DNA from: Pseudonocardia broussonetiae
GTDB taxonomy: Bacteria; Actinomycetota; Actinomycetes; Mycobacteriales; Pseudonocardiaceae
Direction of reading: 5' to 3'
DNA length: 64,000 bases
Assembly: GCF_013155125.1 (NCBI RefSeq)
Contig: NZ_CP053564.1
Location: 503,501 to 567,500 of the forward strand
In this document: piece by piece, positions 60,248 through 64,000 of the stretch
Position numbering within the stretch: position 1 is the stretch's first letter
Layout of the letters: each line of letters starts with the position of its first letter
Translations under genes and position numbers: made by a program
Notes under the pieces: generated by a model
What the model was told of the DNA's origin: nothing
The model's database searches: none
Seen by the model: only the letters and a program-made list of their open reading frames with translations

Positions 60248-60306
60248 AGTGACAGTGAAGTGGCTTTACTGCCACTGGGCGCCAGTAAAGCCACTCCACT
60301 GTCACT
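60248..60306. repeat. 24-bp hairpin at a convergent gene end
   Basis: Arms 60248-60271 and 60283-60306 pair over 24 bases with one mismatch around an 11-base loop. The core is AGTGGCTTTACTG, and outer AGTGACAGTG pairs with CACTGTCACT. It stands between the ATL gene (plus) and the chelatase gene (minus). It shares the GTGGCTTTnCTG core with the hairpin at 59051. Confidence 0.75.
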
Positions 60307-60336
60307 AGAGGGGCGGGGCGGCGGGCGCACTGGGAG

Positions 60337-60470
60337 CGGCGGGCTGCGCGGGCGGCGGGCTGCGCGGGCGGCGGGCTGCGCGGGCGGCGGGCTGCGCGGG
60401 CTGGCGGGCGGCGGGCTGGCGGGCGACGGGCTGGGCGGGCGAGCTGGGCAGCGGGCTAGGCGGGCGGCGG
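60337..60470. repeat. 16-bp tandem repeats
   Basis: Four perfect copies of CGGCGGGCTGCGCGGG run from 60337 to 60400. About 70 bases of degenerate GGGCTGGCGGGCG-type units follow, ending just before the chelatase stop. The array has no coding potential that I trust. With the preceding hairpin it fills the 286-base gap between genes. Confidence 0.8.
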
Positions 60471-60472
60471 CC

Positions 60473-61162
60473 TCAGGCCGTCTGCACCACCCCGGCGGCC
60501 AGGGCCGCCTCGTACCGCGCCACCACCAGCCCGATCACCGCGTCGTGGGCCGCCAGCGGCGCGGCCACCACGTCGGCGCCCGCGTCGTCGAGGCCCTGCT
60601 GGAACAGGCCCGGGGCCAGCAGCCAGGACGCCACCGCCACCCGCTCGGCCCCCTCGGCGCGCAGGGCGGCGACCGTCTCGGGCACCCGCGGCCCCCCGGT
60701 CGCGATCGTGGCCAGGCTGACCGGGCGGCCGAGGCGGTGGCCGAGGCGGCGGGCGGCCAGTGCGCCGTCGGCCTGGGCGTACGGGTCCGACGACCCGGCG
60801 ACGGCGAGCACCACGGCGTCACCGGGACGCAGCCCGGCGGCGTGCAGGCGGTCGGCGGCCACCCCGACGAGCGCGGGGTCGGGGCCGAACGTGTCGCCGA
60901 CGAGGACGTCGGTGCGGCCGGTGGCGCGGATCTGCTCCGGCACGTCGACGCGCACGTGGTAGCCCGCGGCCAGGAACATCGGGACGGCGACGCAGGGACC
61001 GGGCAGCAGCGCGAGCGCGTCGGCGGGAGTGGGCCGCCGGACGTCGACGTAGCAGGCCTCCACCGGCACGCCCAGCGCGTGGCGGGCGCGCTCGGCCACC
61101 TCCTCGGTGACGACCGCGCCGCCGGGGTGGCGGGTGCCGTGGGCGACGAGCAGCAGGCTCAC
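60473..61162 (-). CDS. Sirohydrochlorin chelatase (CbiX/SirB-like)
   Basis: This 229-residue protein has two CbiX half-domains. The first has LLLVAHGTRHPGG (metal-site His) and VPMFLAAGYHVRVDVP; the second has VVLAVAGSSDP and VASWLLAPGLFQQGL. It would insert iron (siroheme) or cobalt into sirohydrochlorin. The nitrite reductase genes nearby favour siroheme. GTG 61162 overlaps the stop of the uroporphyrinogen-III synthase gene (GTGA). Confidence 0.88.
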   Translation of the reverse strand: MSLLLVAHGTRHPGGAVVTEEVAERARHALGVPVEACYVDVRRPTPADALALLPGPCVAVPMFLAAGYHVRVDVPEQIRATGRTDVLVGDTFGPDPALVGVAADRLHAAGLRPGDAVVLAVAGSSDPYAQADGALAARRLGHRLGRPVSLATIATGGPRVPETVAALRAEGAERVAVASWLLAPGLFQQGLDDAGADVVAAPLAAHDAVIGLVVARYEAALAAGVVQTA

Positions 61163-62343
61163 GGGGCGTCCCCGTGCACGCAGTGCCCGCCCAGGTCGGT
61201 GCCGCTCGCGGGGTCGAGCGCGAGGCGGTAGCCGCGCTTGACGACGGTCTGCACGAGCTTCGGCTCGCCGAGCGCGCTGCGCAGCCGGGCCATCGCGGTC
61301 TCGACGGCGTGCTCGTCGTCGCCCCCGCCGGGCAGGGCGCGCAGCAGGTCGGCGCGGCCGACGACCCGTCCGGGACGCCGGGCCAGCGCGCGGAGCAGCG
61401 CCATCCCGGCGGGCGGCACGGCGCGCAGCGCCCCGTCGACCAGCACGGCCTGCCCCCGCAGCTCCACCCGGTGCCCGGCCACCGGCAGCCGCCGGGCGCG
61501 GTCGGGCATCTCGGCCTCCAGGCAGCGCACCATCGCGCCCAGGCGCGAGCGCTGCGGCTGCACCGTGCAGACGTCGAGCGCCTCCAGCGGCGCCGCGGTG
61601 ACCGGCCCGACGCACAGCGACAGCACCGGCCCGCGCAGGGCGTCGACCAACTGCTCGCGCACCCCGCGCTCGGCGGCGCGGGCGAGCAGGCCGGCGGCGG
61701 CGGGCGCGCTGGTGAAGGCGAGGGCGTCGATGCCGCCGGAGAGGACGGCGTCGAGCAGGCGGTCGAGCGGGCCGAGGTCGGCGGGCGGCAGCCAGCGGTA
61801 CACCGGGATCTGGACGACGGACGCGCCCGCGATCTCCAGCGCCTCGACGACGTCGGGCAGCGGCTCGCCGTGCAGCTGCACCGCGATGCGCTTCCCGTCG
61901 AGCGGCGGGCCGGCGAGCAGGTACTCCAGCACCTCGGCCGAGGACTCCGACGGCGGCGACCACGCGTCGACCAGGCCGGACGCCCGGATCGCGCCGCGGG
62001 CCTTGGGGCCACGGGCGAGCAGCGTGCCGGAGCCCAGCGCGCGGAGCAGGTCCTCGCCCAGGCCCCAGCCGTCGGCCGCCTCGACCCAGCCGCGGTAGCC
62101 GATGCCGGTGGTGGCGACGGTGATGTCGGGCGGGTCGGCGATGAGGTCGCGGGTGGCGGCGAGCAGCTCGGTGTCGTCGGCGACGGGGACGATCCGCAGC
62201 GCCGGGCCGTGCACGACGCACGCCCCGCGCCGCGCCAGCATCGTGCCCAGCTCCTCGGCCCGGCGCGCGGCGGTGACGCCGACGGTGAACCCGGCCAGAG
62301 GCGGGACGTCGGTCAGCGGCGAGGGTGCGGTGGTGGTGGTCAC
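61159..62343 (-). CDS. Uroporphyrinogen-III synthase fused to a winged-helix domain
   Basis: In this 394-residue protein residues 15-270 are a HemD-type bilobal domain (LAGFTVGVTAARRAEELGTM, VATTGIGYRGW, ALAFTSAPAAAGLL, LCVGPVTAAPL). Residues about 290-375 form an OmpR-like winged helix (GMALLRALARRPGRVVGRAD and ETAMARLRSALGEPKLVQT). It makes uroporphyrinogen III or acts as a regulator, or both; actinobacterial fusions of this sort lie by nitrite/nitrate assimilation genes. GTG 62343 starts it, 5 bases after the nirD stop. Confidence 0.85.
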   Translation of the reverse strand: MTTTTAPSPLTDVPPLAGFTVGVTAARRAEELGTMLARRGACVVHGPALRIVPVADDTELLAATRDLIADPPDITVATTGIGYRGWVEAADGWGLGEDLLRALGSGTLLARGPKARGAIRASGLVDAWSPPSESSAEVLEYLLAGPPLDGKRIAVQLHGEPLPDVVEALEIAGASVVQIPVYRWLPPADLGPLDRLLDAVLSGGIDALAFTSAPAAAGLLARAAERGVREQLVDALRGPVLSLCVGPVTAAPLEALDVCTVQPQRSRLGAMVRCLEAEMPDRARRLPVAGHRVELRGQAVLVDGALRAVPPAGMALLRALARRPGRVVGRADLLRALPGGGDDEHAVETAMARLRSALGEPKLVQTVVKRGYRLALDPASGTDLGGHCVHGDAP

Positions 62344-62348
62344 GGCGG

Positions 62349-62738
62349 CTACCACGGTAGCCCGACGTGCACGTGCCCGTCCTCGACCCGCACCGGATAA
62401 GAGGGCAAGGACACGTCCGGGTCGTCGAGGCAGCGCCCGTCGAGGAGGCTGAACGCCTGCTTGTAGACCGGCGACGCAACGGTCGGCACACCGGCGCGGT
62501 CGCCGACGATCCCGCGCGACACGACCGCGGCGCCGGAGAACGGGTCGACGTTGCCGACCGCGTGCACCGCGCCGTCGTGGGTGCGGAACAGCGCGACCTG
62601 GACGTCGCCGAACAGCGCCGCCACCCCCCGCTCCGGCATCAGCCGCTCCAGCGGGCAGACGCGCTCCCACCGCCCGTGAGCGGCGTCCGTCGCCCCGGCC
62701 ACGGTTTCCGCGCACGAGGGGTTCTCCACGGCGGTCAC
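62349..62738 (-). CDS. nirD: Nitrite reductase small subunit NirD
   Basis: This 129-residue protein has a Rieske-like fold without cluster ligands: WERVCPLERLMPERGVAALF, VQVALFRTHDGAVHAVGNVD and the end YPVRVEDGHVHVGLPW. That is typical of assimilatory NirD. It supports NirB, which reduces nitrite to ammonium with NAD(P)H. GTG 62738 overlaps the nirB stop, so the subunits are co-translated. Confidence 0.92.
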   Translation of the reverse strand: MTAVENPSCAETVAGATDAAHGRWERVCPLERLMPERGVAALFGDVQVALFRTHDGAVHAVGNVDPFSGAAVVSRGIVGDRAGVPTVASPVYKQAFSLLDGRCLDDPDVSLPSYPVRVEDGHVHVGLPW

Positions 62739-64000
62739 GCGCCCACCACCGGCATCCCCAGCGCGACCGGCACCGGCTGCCCGCGCTCCTCGCGGACCTG
62801 CACCAGCGGGTCGGGCGTGTCCGGCGCGTTGACGAAGGACACGAAGCGCGCGAGCTTCTCCTCGTCCTCCAGCACGCCGCGCCACTCGTCGGCGTAGTTG
62901 CCCACGTGCTCGTCCATGGCGGCCTCCAGGTCGGCGCAGATCCCCAGGGAGTCGTCGACGACGACCGCGCGCAGGTGCTCCAGCCCGCCCTCGAGCGACT
63001 CGATCCACGGGGCGGTGCGCTGCAGCCGGTCGGCGGTGCGGATGTAGAACATGAGGTAGCGGTCGATGAGCTTCACCAGCGTCTCCGTGTCGAGGTCGGA
63101 GGCGAGCAGCTCGGCGTGGCGCGGGGTGAACCCGCCGTTGCCGCCGACGTAGAGGTTCCAGCCCTCCTCCGTCGCGATGATCCCGAAGTCCTTGCTGCGG
63201 GCCTCCGCGCACTCGCGCGCGCAGCCCGACACCCCGGACTTGAGCTTGTGCGGGCTGCGCAGCCCGCGGTAGCGCAGCTCGAGGGCGACGGCGAGCCCGA
63301 CGGAGTCCTGCACGCCGTAGCGGCACCACGTCGTCCCGACGCACGACTTCACCGTGCGCAGCGACTTCCCGTACGCGTGCCCGGACTCGAACCCGGCGTC
63401 GACGAGCCGGCGCCAGATCGCGGGCAGCTGCTCGACGCGGGCGCCGAACATGTCGATCCGCTGTCCGCCGGTGATCTTCGTGTAGAGCCCGAAGTCGCGC
63501 GCCACCTCGCCGATGACGATCAGCCCCTCGGGCGTGACCTCCCCGCCCGCGAGCCGCGGCACCACCGAGTACGTGCCGTTGCGCTGCAGGTTCGCCAGGA
63601 AGTGGTCGTTGGTGTCCTGCAGGGTGGCGCGCTCGCCGTCGTGGACGTGACCGGGCCCGGTCGACGCCAGGATCGACGCGACGGCGGGCTTGCAGATGTC
63701 GCAGCCGCGGCCGGTGCCGTGGCGCGCGACCAGCTCGGAGAAGGTCCGGATCCCGGACCCCCTGACGATCTCGAACAGCTCGGCCCGCGACTGCGCGAAG
63801 TGCTCGCACAGCGCCTTGGACACCTCGACGCCGGAGTCCACGAGCAGCTTCTTGAGCAGCGGCACGCACGACCCGCAGCTCGTGCCGGCCCGCGTGCAGC
63901 TCTTCAGCTCCGGCACGGTGGCGGCGCCGTCGTGGATCGCGTGCACGATCGCGCCCTTGGTGACGGCGTTGCACGAGCAGATCTGCGCGGAGTCGGGCAG
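62735..64000 (-). CDS. nirB: Nitrite reductase large subunit NirB, C-terminal part
   Basis: The frame runs off the right edge, so about 421 C-terminal residues are seen and the FAD/NAD domain is missing. Visible are the BFD-type [2Fe-2S] region (ICSCNAVTKGAI, GTSCGSCVP, GRGCDICKP) and the sulfite/nitrite reductase domain. That domain holds the siroheme/[4Fe-4S] ligands CVGTTWC and SGCARECAEARSKDFG. It is the siroheme enzyme of nitrite assimilation. Downstream genes for a chelatase and uroporphyrinogen-III synthase could supply the cofactor. Confidence 0.95.
   Translation of the reverse strand: MPDSAQICSCNAVTKGAIVHAIHDGAATVPELKSCTRAGTSCGSCVPLLKKLLVDSGVEVSKALCEHFAQSRAELFEIVRGSGIRTFSELVARHGTGRGCDICKPAVASILASTGPGHVHDGERATLQDTNDHFLANLQRNGTYSVVPRLAGGEVTPEGLIVIGEVARDFGLYTKITGGQRIDMFGARVEQLPAIWRRLVDAGFESGHAYGKSLRTVKSCVGTTWCRYGVQDSVGLAVALELRYRGLRSPHKLKSGVSGCARECAEARSKDFGIIATEEGWNLYVGGNGGFTPRHAELLASDLDTETLVKLIDRYLMFYIRTADRLQRTAPWIESLEGGLEHLRAVVVDDSLGICADLEAAMDEHVGNYADEWRGVLEDEEKLARFVSFVNAPDTPDPLVQVREERGQPVPVALGMPVVGA

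Noticed and set aside
60337..60470. CRISPR array
   Set aside because: The repeats are head-to-tail without unique spacers and no cas genes are present.

Overview
The window is very GC-rich DNA with actinobacterial features: frequent GTG starts, many 4-base ATGA/GTGA gene overlaps, a whiB7 gene, mycoredoxin and AdnAB. Gene order at about 18.8-33.2 kb and 50.7-60.2 kb matches, as far as I remember it, the Mycobacterium tuberculosis block Rv3193c-Rv3204 (UPF0182, PDZ protease, zincin, ThiF-like, ABC1 kinase, whiB7, uvrD2, mrx1, nudC, ion channel, adnB, adnA, lipV, alkyltransferase-like). The style of the sequence and the intergenic hairpins suggest a Pseudonocardiaceae chromosome, perhaps Pseudonocardia; that is inference. 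I see no phage, insertion sequence, CRISPR array or rRNA.

Layout. 0-1.7 kb: end of an SGNH acyltransferase gene, then a methyltransferase. 1.7-6.2 kb: a ribbon-helix-helix regulator behind a dense repeat array, a DUF4097 protein, a drug-type ABC exporter pair and a cytochrome P450. 6.2-7.9 kb: DUF3040 and universal stress genes divergent from a MarR regulator. 7.9-13.4 kb: an arsenic island with an ArsR-acetyltransferase fusion, flavoprotein, MFS exporter, arsC, acr3 and arsR. 13.4-18.3 kb: an unknown protein with an IclR regulator, a cation efflux protein, an AraC regulator and an alpha/beta hydrolase. 18.5 kb: initiator tRNA.

18.8-33.2 kb is the whiB7 block. whiB7 has a leader that looks like a complete attenuation device: promoter, small upstream ORF and intrinsic terminator. 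A gene with an AbiEi-like N-terminus and a DUF559-like C-terminus, bordered by two similar 76-77 bp repeats, sits between mrx1 and nudC, which are neighbours in M. tuberculosis. nudC is the last gene of an overlapping operon with two M16 peptidase genes.

35.9-39.0 kb is an aldoxime-to-nitrile-to-acid pathway: aldoxime dehydratase, nitrilase and a divergent AraC regulator with a direct-repeat operator. Then come proA, a small sortase with a lipoprotein, an MFS gene and exonuclease III. 44.0-47.8 kb is a xylose operon (xylA, xylB, ROK regulator) with a clear operator. 47.8-50.6 kb holds a DUF5666 protein divergent from a two-component system. 50.7-60.2 kb resumes the mycobacterial order with an ion channel, AdnAB, lipase and alkyltransferase-like protein; a DoxX gene is inserted. 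The end (60.5-64 kb) links siroheme-type genes (chelatase, uroporphyrinogen-III synthase) to assimilatory nitrite reductase nirD and nirB, the latter cut by the window edge.

No gene-free stretch exceeds 300 bases. The longest (60187-60472) is filled by a hairpin and tandem repeats. A recurring theme is long, nearly perfect hairpins between genes, most at gene ends, with different sequence families at different places.
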